Shown one piece after another: positions 44,656 to 55,113 of a DNA stretch of 64,000 bases. Source of the DNA: Oceanispirochaeta sp. M1 (lineage in GTDB: Bacteria; Spirochaetota; Spirochaetia; DSM-2461). A program made the translations under genes and the position numbers. The first letter of the stretch is position 1. Every line of letters starts with the position of its first letter. The DNA is taken from positions 43,319 to 107,318 of the forward strand of contig NZ_QQPQ01000020.1 of assembly GCF_003346715.1 (NCBI RefSeq), read 5' to 3'. The notes under the pieces were generated by a model that was not told the origin of the DNA, ran no database searches, and saw only the letters and a program-made list of their open reading frames with translations.

Positions 44656-47600
44656 ATGATAACATTATACCAAAATACCATCAGAGAACATTTTACTAAG
44701 AACACTTCGTATCAGGCTGTTTTAGACAGTATGAACAATGGCAGCTATCCTGTGAATATCTCAGGAATCCGGGGCAACTATCTTGCCGGATTTATTAGAA
44801 AAATACAGGAACTTGGCAGCCGTAATGGCCTGATTATCACCGGAACAGAGGCTGAAGCCGCCGAAATGGTGACTGACCTCTCTATCTTTCACGACAATGT
44901 ACTCCTTTTCCCCTGGTGGGGAACCATGGTCTACAAGGGTGTGTCCCCTCAGGCCTCTGTGTTCGGAAACAGGGTAAATACCCTTTTCTCTATTATGGAG
45001 GAGAAGGAGACCCTCTATGTGGCCTCTCTGCGCTCATTTCTTTCATATCTCCCTCCAAGAAAATATCTTGAGGATCTGAAGATTGATCTGAGGATCGGTG
45101 ATTCTCTGGATCCTGTCTTTCTGGAAAAGAAACTTCAGGAATTCGGATACCTCAGGGTCCCGAGGGTCACTGTGGCCGGTGAATTCGCCTTAAGAGGTGA
45201 AGTTCTGGATGTCTTTATGCCGGGAGATAAAGATGCCGTAAGGGTCGTTTTTGAGTTTGAAGATATAGAAGTGATCAAATATTTCGATCCCGTCTCTCAG
45301 AGTTCAGGGGATAAGAAGAAGAATCTTACCCTCTATCCGACAAAAGAGGTCATATGGGATGAAGAGCTTATATCCACTCTTGAAAACAACTTCGAAGAAG
45401 CTCTTGAAGCCTGTGAGATATTAAGAACAACAGGTGAGTTCAGAGGGGAGGAGCTTTTCTATCCCCTGGCATTTGATAAACCGGCTACTCTGCTGGATTA
45501 CTTCAGTGATGATGATCTTGTCTTTATGGTGGATACAGAGAGCCTCTCATCCGGTGAGAAGCATCTTATCAACGAATATGATGAGCTCTATCTGCAGGCA
45601 GTTGATCAGGAGCTTACTGTTCCTGAGCCTGGAAGAATACATAACAGCCTGGACAATATACTTCCACTCCATAGAAAGCTTTTTAAAATCCATAACCTGA
45701 CACAGGATGAAAATAAAGAGAGCATACTGTTCAACTGTGATCCCGGACACTCCTTCTTCGGTAATATCAATTATCTTAAAGAGGAGATGCAGGAATACAG
45801 AGACCGGAATATGCAGATTTATATATTTGCTGAATCCGAGTCCCAGTCTGACAGAATAGGCTATATGCTCAGGGAATATGAACCTGTAATGATCCCCCAT
45901 AGCATCTCATCAGGATTTGCTCTACCGGATAATAATATCATTGTAATTCAGGAAAATGAGATATTCGGACGCCGTAAGAAGGTTCCCAGCTCTGTAAAGA
46001 AATCAAAAAGTGAAGTCATCGATTCTTTTGTAGAGCTGAACCCCGGTGACTATGTGGTACATGTCAATTACGGAATCGGCCTCTTTAAGGGGATTGAAAG
46101 AATTCGTGCCGCCGGCAATGAACGGGATTATATTGCCTTGAAATATGCCGCGGGTGATACGATTTTTGTTCCTATCGAACAGGTGAACCTTGTTCAGAGG
46201 TATATAGGTCAGGAGAGCCGTAATCCAAGACTCGACAAAATAGGCGGAAAAACCTGGGATAATAAGAAGAAGAAGGTAAGAAAATCTGTCGAAGATCTTG
46301 CGGACAGACTGATAACACTTTATGCGGGCCGTCAGACTGCTCAGGGTTACAGTTTTCCCAGGGATGATGATTTTCAGGTCGAGTTTGAAGCTTCATTTCC
46401 CTATCAGGAGACAAAGGATCAGCTTCAAGCCGTTGAAGAGATCAAGGGTGATATGGAATCACCCCGTCCCATGGACCGTCTTGTCTGCGGTGATGTGGGC
46501 TATGGAAAGACCGAAATTGCCATGAGAGCCGCCTTCAAGGGTGTTATGGGGGGGAGACAGGTCGCCTTTCTCTGTCCAACAACCATTCTTGCCGAACAGC
46601 ATTATGAAAATTTTCTGGAACGCTTCAAACGTTTTCCCATCCGTATTGCAATGCTTTCACGATTTGTTAAAAAGGCAGATCAGAAAGGGGTGCTCAAGAG
46701 ACTGGAGGCGGGTGAGATTGATCTTTTGATCGGAACACACAGGATTCTGTCAAAGGACATCAGATTCAAGAACCTGGGTCTTATGATCATCGATGAAGAG
46801 CAGCGTTTCGGTGTTAAAGACAAAGAGAAACTGAAGGAGATAAAGACAAATATTGACTGTCTGACACTATCAGCAACTCCTATTCCCAGGACTCTTCATA
46901 TGTCCATGGTTAAGATCAGGGACATGTCAGTATTAAAAACCGCACCTAAAAACAGACAGCCCATTGAAACTCTTATTCAGGAATTTGATCCCGGTACCGT
47001 CTCCCGTGCCATTCGCAGAGAAATAGAACGGGGCGGTCAGGTTTTCTTCCTGCATAACCGTGTTGAAAGTCTTGAGAGTATCCAGGTCTTTCTACAGGAT
47101 CTTGTACCCGAAGTGTTCGTCGAGATCGCTCACGGAAAGATGTCATCCCGTGAACTTGAAGAGATAATGCACCGTTTTATCAGCGGAGCATTCCAGGTTC
47201 TCGTCTCCACTACGATTATAGAGAATGGAATTGATATTCCTAATGTAAATACAATTATCATCGACCGTGCAGATATGTACGGTATATCCCAGCTTTACCA
47301 GCTGAGAGGACGTGTAGGGCGCAGTGAAAGGCTGGCTTATGCCTATCTGCTGTATCCGGAAAGTAAGGCCCTTACCGACCTGGCTATGAAACGGCTGCAG
47401 ATTATCTCGGATTTCACCGACCTGGGATCGGGTTTTAAGATCGCCATGAAGGATATGGAAGTCCGGGGTGCGGGTAATCTGCTTGGAAGTGAACAGTCAG
47501 GTGAGATCATGGCAGTCGGTTTTGATATGTATCTGAGACTTCTGGAAGATGCAGTTAAAGAGCGCAGCGAAGGTGAAAAGGAAGAAGAAGCTCCCGATGT

Positions 47601-48033
47601 TTATCTGGAGCTGGATTACACAGGATTTATTCCTGAGACATATATCAATGATCCCACCGAAAAAATGGAAGTCTATAAGAAGATAGCCTCAATTACTGAT
47701 AAGAGTGAACAGGAGAAGATTTTCGCTGAACTCTATGACCGTTTCGGTCCTCTCCCTTCAGAAGTACAGAGTCTTATGGCCATGTCTGAAATAAGGATTA
47801 TCTGTAAGCAGCTCTGGATATCAAATCTTAAAGAACGGAAAGGTCTGGTTTATATAGATTTCGGCAAGGTTGCTGTGATCTCAGTAGATAAGGTGATGAA
47901 ACTGATCACTACTTCACGGGGCATTGTGAAACTCTCTCCGGCTCATCCGGAGAGAATGATTATTGAAACAGGTAAAATCGGACTGGAGGAGAAATCAGAA
48001 TTTCTGAAAGAGAAACTGAGCGTTTTACTCTGA
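44656..48033 (+). CDS. mfd: Transcription-repair coupling factor Mfd
   Basis: 1125 aa, the usual length. Mfd displaces stalled RNA polymerase and recruits UvrA. UvrB-like N-terminal domains, RNA-polymerase-interacting domain (NPGDYVVHVNYGIGLFKGIERI region split over 450-480), Walker A GDVGYGKTEIA, DEEQRFG box, SATPIPRTLHMS, and TRCF domain near the end. The 3' end overlaps the convergent kinase gene by nine bases. The ribosome-binding site is weak. Confidence 0.95.
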   Translation: MITLYQNTIREHFTKNTSYQAVLDSMNNGSYPVNISGIRGNYLAGFIRKIQELGSRNGLIITGTEAEAAEMVTDLSIFHDNVLLFPWWGTMVYKGVSPQASVFGNRVNTLFSIMEEKETLYVASLRSFLSYLPPRKYLEDLKIDLRIGDSLDPVFLEKKLQEFGYLRVPRVTVAGEFALRGEVLDVFMPGDKDAVRVVFEFEDIEVIKYFDPVSQSSGDKKKNLTLYPTKEVIWDEELISTLENNFEEALEACEILRTTGEFRGEELFYPLAFDKPATLLDYFSDDDLVFMVDTESLSSGEKHLINEYDELYLQAVDQELTVPEPGRIHNSLDNILPLHRKLFKIHNLTQDENKESILFNCDPGHSFFGNINYLKEEMQEYRDRNMQIYIFAESESQSDRIGYMLREYEPVMIPHSISSGFALPDNNIIVIQENEIFGRRKKVPSSVKKSKSEVIDSFVELNPGDYVVHVNYGIGLFKGIERIRAAGNERDYIALKYAAGDTIFVPIEQVNLVQRYIGQESRNPRLDKIGGKTWDNKKKKVRKSVEDLADRLITLYAGRQTAQGYSFPRDDDFQVEFEASFPYQETKDQLQAVEEIKGDMESPRPMDRLVCGDVGYGKTEIAMRAAFKGVMGGRQVAFLCPTTILAEQHYENFLERFKRFPIRIAMLSRFVKKADQKGVLKRLEAGEIDLLIGTHRILSKDIRFKNLGLMIIDEEQRFGVKDKEKLKEIKTNIDCLTLSATPIPRTLHMSMVKIRDMSVLKTAPKNRQPIETLIQEFDPGTVSRAIRREIERGGQVFFLHNRVESLESIQVFLQDLVPEVFVEIAHGKMSSRELEEIMHRFISGAFQVLVSTTIIENGIDIPNVNTIIIDRADMYGISQLYQLRGRVGRSERLAYAYLLYPESKALTDLAMKRLQIISDFTDLGSGFKIAMKDMEVRGAGNLLGSEQSGEIMAVGFDMYLRLLEDAVKERSEGEKEEEAPDVYLELDYTGFIPETYINDPTEKMEVYKKIASITDKSEQEKIFAELYDRFGPLPSEVQSLMAMSEIRIICKQLWISNLKERKGLVYIDFGKVAVISVDKVMKLITTSRGIVKLSPAHPERMIIETGKIGLEEKSEFLKEKLSVLL

Positions 48034-49110
48034 TCCCTGAAGAGGATCTATAGCCGGGAACAGCAGATGTATGGCTGTTCCCGCTTCACTGCTCTCCACC
48101 TGCAGCTCAGCTCCGTAGGCAGTCATGAATTTTTTAACCAGGGGGAGTCCGAAACCGCTTCCTTTTTCTCCCTCTGTACCCCTGAGACTATGTCCTTTTC
48201 TCACATCAAAAAGATGGGGGAGAAGAGTGTCGGGAATACCAGTTCCCTCATCCATAACAATCAGTTCTATCTTATCCTTATTTTCTTTAAGATTTATCCG
48301 GACAGTCCCACCGCTGTATGAGAATTTAAGGGCATTCGTCAGAATATTCATCACAACCGAATTGATCAATGAAGTCTCTTCAGCCATTACACGGTAATCA
48401 TTTTTCAAATCCAGAACAATATTTATCTTTTTTTCCTTAATTTTTGTACTGAGTAGATGGAGACAATGGTGAATACAATCATTGAGCAGTACAGGGTTAA
48501 GCTGCAGCGGTTTCTCTTCGAGGAGCAGCATCGTCCGGACAAGATCCAATATATCCAGACCGTTTGTACTCAGATCTCTCAATCTTCCTCTGTACCGTTC
48601 AAGCTCAGCCTTTTCAATTTCTGCCAGATCCATGGTCATGGTAATTCCCGACAGACTGTTTCTCAGATCATGAGACAGTATATGAAGAAGTTCTTTTAAC
48701 TGAACCTCACGTCGTTCAAGAAGGTCCCTGTGATTCTTTAAATCCAGATGTGTCCTGACTCTGGCTACAAGTTCCTGTCCGTAAAACGGTTTTGTAATAT
48801 AATCAGAACCACCGGCCTCAAAGCCCTTGATAATATCATTTACCTCATTCCGGGCAGTCAGGAAAATTACAGGTATATCCCTCCATTGGGGATTTGTCCG
48901 GATCTGTCGACAGCAGTCATAGCCGTTCAATTCAGGCATCATCACATCAAGTAAAATCAGATCTACCCCATTCTTTGTCAGAAGCTGCAGCGCTTTTTTA
49001 CCCGATGTAGCATAGAGTAATTTTAAATTTAGAGACTTCAGATGCTGTGCAGCCAGCTGAATATTCTGAGGAATATCATCAACGATAAGAATTGTATTGC
49101 GTTTATTCAT
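48025..49110 (-). CDS. Receiver-histidine kinase protein
   Basis: 361 aa from ATG 49110 (GGAAGAG upstream). An N-terminal receiver (Asp55 in LILLDVMMPELNG, KPFYG) is followed directly by HisKA with His147 in LLHILSHDLRNS and HATPase (N box NILTNALKFSYSG, GTGIPD, GSGFGLPL). A kinase with its receiver first is fed by phosphate from another kinase; the neighbour at 49103 is the obvious partner. Start overlaps that gene's stop by eight bases. An upstream alternative start at 49191 is unlikely because it would run through the preceding gene. Confidence 0.8.
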   Translation of the reverse strand: MNKRNTILIVDDIPQNIQLAAQHLKSLNLKLLYATSGKKALQLLTKNGVDLILLDVMMPELNGYDCCRQIRTNPQWRDIPVIFLTARNEVNDIIKGFEAGGSDYITKPFYGQELVARVRTHLDLKNHRDLLERREVQLKELLHILSHDLRNSLSGITMTMDLAEIEKAELERYRGRLRDLSTNGLDILDLVRTMLLLEEKPLQLNPVLLNDCIHHCLHLLSTKIKEKKINIVLDLKNDYRVMAEETSLINSVVMNILTNALKFSYSGGTVRINLKENKDKIELIVMDEGTGIPDTLLPHLFDVRKGHSLRGTEGEKGSGFGLPLVKKFMTAYGAELQVESSEAGTAIHLLFPAIDPLQGSE

Positions 49111-51754
49111 TGTGTGTCTCTTCCTGAAAATAGTTATCCAGAACTGAAGATAAATCAATAATTTTAGAGAGATCAAAACTTTCAGCAGCATTTTTAAGCT
49201 TTTTTAAAATGCTCATAAGACTTTCATCGCCATTGGAATAATCATTTTCCAGTATAAAAGTGCAGAACTGCCCAATCGCATCGGGATCCCCGCTGTCACG
49301 TACTTCATTCCAAAGGGTGCAGGTTTTATCCGAAAAGGGATACTTCTCCATCAAAGAAGCTTTTTCAGGCAGAGAACTCTCTCCTTCAGAAGATGCAATA
49401 GAACTGCCAGTACACTCAGCATTTGGCAGATTTACCATAAAGCGGGAACCCAGTCCGGGTTTACTTTCTACGGAAAGTGTCCCCCCCATCAGATGAACCA
49501 GCCTGCTGCTGATACCAAGTCCCAGACCGGTACCTCCAAACTTTCTTGTATCCTGGTTTTCTGATTGCTCAAACATGTTGAAAATTCTGTCTATCTGGTC
49601 CTGTACAATACCGATGCCACTGTCTTCAACCACGAAAACAAGGCCGCATGGAGAGCTTTCACGGTTCAGAACTGACGCCCTGACCTGTATGGAGCCTTTT
49701 TCGGTGAATTTCAGTGCATTTGCTATTAGATTTATCAGCACCTGCTCAAGACGCAGAGCATCAAGAATAAATTCTGTTTCGGGTAAGGAATCCGCATCTA
49801 TGATCAGATCCAGTTTTTTCTCCTCGGCCTTCTGACTGAAAATAACTTTCATATCATTAAGTATCTTTTTTATAGAGACAGGAGAACTGTCGAGTTCCAT
49901 TTTCCCCGCTTCAATTTTTGAGAGATCAAGGATGTCATTTATCAGCATCAAAAGTACCTCTGCTGAAGTCTTAACAGAAGTCAGATACTGGTTTTGTGAA
50001 TCATCCATAGTGCTGCTTTCCAGCAGTTCTGTAAAACCTATTATAGAGTTGAGGGGCGTTCTTATCTCATGCGACATATTAGCCAGGAACTGGGATTTTG
50101 CCTGACTGGCGGACTCTGCTAACACTGCAAGTTTTTCGGCTCTCTTTCTGGCTGACCTTGAATGCTCTTCTGCCTCTCTGGATTTGTGTTCACTCAGTTT
50201 TAATGCTATCTCTGATTCCATCCGGACCTGAATTTCCTGTTTCAGTTTCTGATTCCAGATCAGGATCACCAGTATAATTACAATAAAGACGGTAAGAATC
50301 TGTCCTAGAAGCCTGTAATCCACTATTCTCTTCTCACGAACCACTGTCCATCTCTGCATAATTGAGGAGAGCTCAGATAACTGGATTTCACTCAACGCCT
50401 TATTCAGAATACTTACAAGCTCAGCATATTCAGGAGGAACAGCAATTTGAAATTGAGAATTTTCCTCAATTTCACCAACCATATCAAGCTGATTGAAGCC
50501 GGAACTGCTCCCGTAATATCCTGCAGTTATCATATCGCATATAAAAAAATCGGCCCGGGAAAGGAGCAGAGATTTATATGCTGTTTCGACGCTGTCTACA
50601 ATTAGATAATCCAGGTCAGGATAAGTATTTTCCATATAAAATCTGACAGGATGAGTATCAACAAGAATCACAGTATGTCCTGCAAGTTCTGAAGGATTGT
50701 TAAAGTATGTCCGCTTGGGGTTTCTTGCCAGGATAAGATTCGGAACAGAAAAATATGGTTCTGTCAGCAGATAGTCTTTAAATTCAATGTTTGAGCCGAT
50801 ACCCAGGGGGTGAAGTACAGAATCTGTGGAGGATGAAATAAAGCTGATTCCGGTCTTTTGGGAAATAAGGCTGAATATATCAGGAATTATTCCTGTTGCT
50901 GATTCTGAATCACTGTCAATAAAAAGGGGAGGCAGTTTGAAGTCTGCTGCATAGCTTATATTCCTGTGATCTTCTATCCACAGCAGCTCATTATCATCAA
51001 AGTCCTGCTGCTTTTCACTCATTGTCAACGGTAGTTCTGCCCACTTCCTCCGCAGTCGGTCTTTTTCATTCTGAGAAATTTCTGATATAGCCTCATTAAG
51101 ACGCTGAAACAGCTTTTTATTCTCATCACTCACAGCCAGTGTGTATGTCGACTTGTAACTGTCGAGGATCTCCATAAGATACAGTTTTTCTTCAGAATTT
51201 TTTCTTGTCAGATAATCAAGCCTGTAAAGATCTCCAATGATTATATCTGCCTTTGATGAATAGACCATTTTCAGACCTTCAGCTTCATCTGAAAAAGTTT
51301 CAATTTTGATATTCTGAGATTCCAGATTATCAATCAAATTTCCAAACTGTTCGGGTACGGCAACTCTTATATCCTTATATTTTTGAAAATCTCTAAATCC
51401 AATATCAGGATTTAAGCTGAAAACAGCCAGGGGCAGATCAAAAATTTCACGGCTTCTCTTAAAATCGTTTACCTGGGAGGGTGTATTAGAAAAAATGAAT
51501 ATCCCGGATAACTCATTATCATTCCACTGAGAGAGGATATTCTGCCAGCTGTCATTTCTGTACCCCACAGTCTCTCCGAGTTTTTCAGAAATAAGTTCTG
51601 CAATATCCTTTTCTATTCCTCTTAGATCACCCTGTGCGCCGCTTTCAACATAGGGAGCATATGAACTGAAACTGCCTAGAATAAGATCATCACTTGAATA
51701 TATATTCATTATTGTAATCAGCAGCAGGAACAGCAGAAATAAATGGCCTTTCAT
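49103..51754 (-). CDS. BvgS-like sensor histidine kinase with two binding-protein domains
   Basis: 883 aa. Signal peptide, two periplasmic SBP_bac_3-type (Venus flytrap) domains (about 25-245 and 265-475), one span (about 485-505), a coiled linker, HisKA with His562 in NMSHEIRTPLN, and HATPase (LINLIANALKFTEKG, DSGIGI, GLGLGIS). The tail after HATPase (about 790-883) is helical and carries no receiver or clear Hpt His, unlike BvgS/EvgS. The signalling output is presumably the receiver-kinase downstream. Ligand unknown, probably an amino acid or similar small molecule. Confidence 0.8.
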   Translation of the reverse strand: MKGHLFLLFLLLITIMNIYSSDDLILGSFSSYAPYVESGAQGDLRGIEKDIAELISEKLGETVGYRNDSWQNILSQWNDNELSGIFIFSNTPSQVNDFKRSREIFDLPLAVFSLNPDIGFRDFQKYKDIRVAVPEQFGNLIDNLESQNIKIETFSDEAEGLKMVYSSKADIIIGDLYRLDYLTRKNSEEKLYLMEILDSYKSTYTLAVSDENKKLFQRLNEAISEISQNEKDRLRRKWAELPLTMSEKQQDFDDNELLWIEDHRNISYAADFKLPPLFIDSDSESATGIIPDIFSLISQKTGISFISSSTDSVLHPLGIGSNIEFKDYLLTEPYFSVPNLILARNPKRTYFNNPSELAGHTVILVDTHPVRFYMENTYPDLDYLIVDSVETAYKSLLLSRADFFICDMITAGYYGSSSGFNQLDMVGEIEENSQFQIAVPPEYAELVSILNKALSEIQLSELSSIMQRWTVVREKRIVDYRLLGQILTVFIVIILVILIWNQKLKQEIQVRMESEIALKLSEHKSREAEEHSRSARKRAEKLAVLAESASQAKSQFLANMSHEIRTPLNSIIGFTELLESSTMDDSQNQYLTSVKTSAEVLLMLINDILDLSKIEAGKMELDSSPVSIKKILNDMKVIFSQKAEEKKLDLIIDADSLPETEFILDALRLEQVLINLIANALKFTEKGSIQVRASVLNRESSPCGLVFVVEDSGIGIVQDQIDRIFNMFEQSENQDTRKFGGTGLGLGISSRLVHLMGGTLSVESKPGLGSRFMVNLPNAECTGSSIASSEGESSLPEKASLMEKYPFSDKTCTLWNEVRDSGDPDAIGQFCTFILENDYSNGDESLMSILKKLKNAAESFDLSKIIDLSSVLDNYFQEETHNE

Positions 51755-51815
51755 GATATGAATTATACTCTTTTTACCGCATTTCTCACAACATAAATGT
51801 CTATGAGGCCACTAC

Positions 51816-51844
51816 TTGACAATACCTTTTTATTGATGAATAAT
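51816..51844 (+). promoter_or_regulatory. Promoter for trmB
   Basis: TTGACA at 51816-51821, then AATAAT at 51839-51844 (17 bp). An alternative -10, TATAAT at 51852-51857, has no good -35. It lies in the 184-bp divergent gap between the kinase and trmB. Confidence 0.45.
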
Positions 51845-51938
51845 AATACGATATAATAACATATAGTTGTATATTTATTCATCATTTCTTTTTAATTTGA
51901 ATCTTGATAAATGATGCACAGATCATTACAATTCCACT

Positions 51939-52610
51939 ATGGATAAAAAATTAAGAACTATTAAAAGTTATGTCCTCAGAGCAGGACGGATGAGCCCGGC
52001 ACAACAGTCTGCCTATATACGATTATACGATACTTTTTCCTATCCTTTTGCCAATAAAATTCTGCAAAGAGAAGAAAAATCTTCACATAAGGAATTTGTA
52101 ATTGAAATCGGTTTTGGTATGGGTGATGCAACCTATAAAATAGCCATGGAAAATCCTGATAAGGATTATCTGGGAATCGAAGTTTACAAACCAGGTATCG
52201 GAAAGCTGCTGGATCGTATAGAACAGAACGAAATCACTAATCTCAGAGTTATTGAGCATGATGCGGTTGAAGTTCTTAAATTTATGATTCCCGATGAATC
52301 AGTAGAGGGTTTTCATATATTTTTTCCGGATCCCTGGCCAAAGACGAAACATCATAAAAGGCGAATTCTAAAACCTGATTTTGTATCGCTTTTAAAAGAT
52401 AAGATTAAAAAGGGCGGATATATTTACGCCGTAACAGACTGGGAAGATTATGCTGAGCAGATGCTCACCGTATTTGAGGATCAAAAAGCCTTGATGAATA
52501 AATATTCGGGCTTCGCAGAACCTCAGCAATGGAGGCCTTTCACGAAGTTTGAGAGAAAGGGTAAGGAAAAATCGCATCAGATTTTTGAGCTTGTATATAT
52601 TAAAAAATGA
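51939..52610 (+). CDS. trmB: tRNA (guanine46-N7)-methyltransferase
   Basis: 223 aa. TrmB makes m7G46 in tRNA variable loops. Motifs: VIEIGFGMGDA (SAM binding), NPDKDYLGIEVY, HIFFPDPWPKTKHHKRR (signature) and the C-terminal FTKFERKG. No clear ribosome-binding site before the ATG. Citrate synthase starts 18 bp downstream. Confidence 0.92.
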   Translation: MDKKLRTIKSYVLRAGRMSPAQQSAYIRLYDTFSYPFANKILQREEKSSHKEFVIEIGFGMGDATYKIAMENPDKDYLGIEVYKPGIGKLLDRIEQNEITNLRVIEHDAVEVLKFMIPDESVEGFHIFFPDPWPKTKHHKRRILKPDFVSLLKDKIKKGGYIYAVTDWEDYAEQMLTVFEDQKALMNKYSGFAEPQQWRPFTKFERKGKEKSHQIFELVYIKK

Positions 52611-52628
52611 GAAGAAGCGGAGAACAAA

Positions 52629-53990
52629 ATGGTAAAGAATGAACATCACGATCAGTTCCTGAAAAAGTATTCTGGAATCATGGATACTCATAACAGGATT
52701 CCTTTGGATTTGTATGAAAAATACAATGTAAAAAGAGGACTGCGTCATCGTGACGGCACAGGGGTTCTTGTAGGCCTGACAGAAATTGGAGATGTTCATG
52801 GCTATATCATGGAAGAGGGAGACAAGGTTCCGGTAAAGGGTATTCTCAGATACCGCGGAATTGATGTTAAGGATCTTTGTACAGGATTTCAGAAAGAAAA
52901 AAGATTCGGTTTTGAAGAGACAGTATTTCTACTCTTATTCGGTTATCTGCCCAGTAAATCAGAGCTTTTGAGTTTTAATGAAAAAATAGGTGATTACAGA
53001 GATCTTCCCGATCAGTTTACAGAGGATATGATTCTTAAGGCTCCCAGTAATAATATCATGAATAAACTGGCCCGTAGTGTACTCGCCAGCTATTCCTTTG
53101 ATAATGATGCCGAAGATACTTCGGTAATGAATATTCTCAGGCAGAGTGTTGAACTTATTTCTCAGCTCCCTGTGATGGCTGCTTATGCCTATCAGGCAAA
53201 GGCTCACTACTATAAAGGAAAGAGTCTGTTTATTCATAAGCCGGACCCCACGCTCAGCACTGCGGAAAACCTGCTGCGCATGATACGTCATAATAAAAAA
53301 TATACGGCTATAGAAGCTGAAATTCTCGACCTTTCACTTGTACTGCATGCTGAACACGGTGGTGGTAATAACTCAGCGTTTTCAACACATGTGGTTTCAT
53401 CATCAGGTACCGATACCTACAGCGCAATCGCAGCGGCAATCGGTTCATTGAAAGGTCCCCTCCATGGCGGTGCAAATATCCAGGTAGCCAGAATGATGGA
53501 TAACATCAAGGAAAATGTTAAAGATTGGAACAGTGAAAAAGAGGTTGCAGACCATATTTCAAAGATTTTGTTGAAAGATGCCTTTGATAAGAAGGGACTA
53601 ATCTACGGAATGGGACATGCTGTATATACACTCTCGGATCCCAGGGCGGAAGTTCTTAAGGAAAAGGCCAGAGAGCTTGCTGAGGAAGCCGGCAGAATGG
53701 ATGAGTTTACTCTTTATGAAATCATTGAACGCCTGACTCCCGGAATATTCCAGAAGATCAAAAATAATGATAAACCCCTCTGTGCCAACGTGGATTTCTA
53801 TTCAGGCTTTGTTTACAGCATTCTGAATATCCCCGAAGATCTTTATACTCCTATTTTTGCCATCGCCCGTATTCCCGGATGGTGTGCACACAGGGTTGAA
53901 GAAATTGTCAGCGGAGGAAGAATCATTCGTCCTGCTTATAAGAATGTAAGCCCTCGAATGCCATATTCAGCTCTGGAAAGTAGAGAATAG
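52629..53990 (+). CDS. gltA: Citrate synthase
   Basis: 453 aa. Condenses acetyl-CoA and oxaloacetate to citrate. Active-site regions: HAEHGGGNNSAFSTHVVSS, GSLKGPLHGGAN (catalytic His), GMGHAVYTLSDPRA and DFYSGFVYSIL, with the R-x-x-GWCAH region. CGGAGA precedes the ATG. A methylcitrate role cannot be excluded from sequence. No other TCA genes are nearby. Confidence 0.9.
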   Translation: MVKNEHHDQFLKKYSGIMDTHNRIPLDLYEKYNVKRGLRHRDGTGVLVGLTEIGDVHGYIMEEGDKVPVKGILRYRGIDVKDLCTGFQKEKRFGFEETVFLLLFGYLPSKSELLSFNEKIGDYRDLPDQFTEDMILKAPSNNIMNKLARSVLASYSFDNDAEDTSVMNILRQSVELISQLPVMAAYAYQAKAHYYKGKSLFIHKPDPTLSTAENLLRMIRHNKKYTAIEAEILDLSLVLHAEHGGGNNSAFSTHVVSSSGTDTYSAIAAAIGSLKGPLHGGANIQVARMMDNIKENVKDWNSEKEVADHISKILLKDAFDKKGLIYGMGHAVYTLSDPRAEVLKEKARELAEEAGRMDEFTLYEIIERLTPGIFQKIKNNDKPLCANVDFYSGFVYSILNIPEDLYTPIFAIARIPGWCAHRVEEIVSGGRIIRPAYKNVSPRMPYSALESRE

Positions 53991-54031
53991 AGACTAGGAT
54001 GATTTCTCTTCTCCCGTTATTATGGGAGAAG

Positions 54032-55075
54032 ATGGCAAAGATAAATCATAAAATATACCCCGGAGGCTCATTTGGGTTTAAAATTAAGCCTTCAGCTCCG
54101 GGGAAAGTAAATAAAAAGAGACATAATTATAATTTTCTCTCCTTTATTATCAGACATAACAAATCCATAAGTATTTCGGTCTTTGTAATTATTTCCGGTT
54201 TCCTCTTTGTTTACTGCAGTACTGCCCCTTCGGGAATAGCGGTTGAACAGACAGTAGAATCCGAGACCCCCGAAGTTCTTAATACCATTGTTTCCAAAAA
54301 GCCGGATCCAGATCTCAGAAAAGTAATTTCCATTCTCAATCTTGATTATTCAGATCAAAAACTTCATGGAGTTTTCTGGAGAGAACAGGATTTTGCTTCC
54401 ACAGTATATCTGAGTTTTGATGACGGTCCGAATATGTCTCCCCTGAATTCAGAAACTGTCAGCGACACTATTCTAGATATTCTTATGGAGAGAAATCTCA
54501 AGGCAGTATTTTTTATAAATGGTAAAAATCTGGAATACTCTAATCCTGCTGAAAAAAACGAACTCCGCAGAATAATTTTCAGAATGATAAATGAGGGTCA
54601 TCTGATCGGTAATCACAGCTACAGTCACCATAACCTGGCTAAGGGTCTGTATTCAGACGGAGAACATGATCAGGATGATATAGCAAGTGAATTTATTCTC
54701 ACTCAGGAAAGCATGAACAATCTGCTGGATTTCGTATATCCTCTGATACTGGTGCGTCCTCCCTATGCGGAACCCGGACGTACGGAAGATCTGGATAATT
54801 GGCTTATATCTGAAAAGCAGTATCTTATATCACTGCAGTTTGACAGTTACGACTACGCCTATAAAGAGACGGGTTACTGGAACAAAGAGACTCTTTTTGA
54901 GAGGATGGAAACTCTTTTTTCTGAACAGGAAAACGGAGGTGTTCTTCTACTGCATGAGCTGGAGAGCACCGCATTTATGCTGCCTGATCTTTTAGATAAT
55001 ATTATTCTGGAGAGAGGTTATGCCGTAGAGGGCATGGAAACACTTCTTGAAAAAAAATACGGCCGGAAATCATGA
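54032..55075 (+). CDS. Membrane-anchored polysaccharide deacetylase
   Basis: About 347 aa from ATG 54032, with GGGAG three bases upstream; ATG 53999 is an alternative. A hydrophobic segment (about residues 45-65) ends in FVYCS, a possible lipobox, although the n-region is long. The NodB domain shows the metal-binding SFDDGPN, GNHSYSHHN (H-x-x-x-H) and RPPYAEPG motifs, and a C-terminal LLHELES. Deacetylates a cell-envelope glycan; substrate not predictable. Confidence 0.78.
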   Translation: MAKINHKIYPGGSFGFKIKPSAPGKVNKKRHNYNFLSFIIRHNKSISISVFVIISGFLFVYCSTAPSGIAVEQTVESETPEVLNTIVSKKPDPDLRKVISILNLDYSDQKLHGVFWREQDFASTVYLSFDDGPNMSPLNSETVSDTILDILMERNLKAVFFINGKNLEYSNPAEKNELRRIIFRMINEGHLIGNHSYSHHNLAKGLYSDGEHDQDDIASEFILTQESMNNLLDFVYPLILVRPPYAEPGRTEDLDNWLISEKQYLISLQFDSYDYAYKETGYWNKETLFERMETLFSEQENGGVLLLHELESTAFMLPDLLDNIILERGYAVEGMETLLEKKYGRKS

Positions 55076-55092
55076 AGATTCCCGACCGTAAT
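55051..55092 (-). terminator. Terminator for the EF-G-like gene
   Basis: Minus strand: TACGGTCGGGAA, ten-base loop, TTCCGGCCGTA (one mismatch, one bulge), then seven T. It overlaps the end of the deacetylase gene and can also act, with a weaker T-run, on the plus strand. Confidence 0.7.
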
Positions 55093-55113
55093 AATTAAAC
55101 TTTTATTCCAGAA

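Noticed and set aside
49111..49191. Longer N-terminus for the receiver-histidine kinase
   Set aside because: It would run through the end of the upstream kinase gene; ATG 49110 has a good ribosome-binding site and starts exactly at the receiver domain.
54058..54103. CCCCGGAG/CTCCGGGG hairpin as a citrate synthase terminator
   Set aside because: The loop is 30 bases, there is no T-run after it and it sits inside the deacetylase reading frame.
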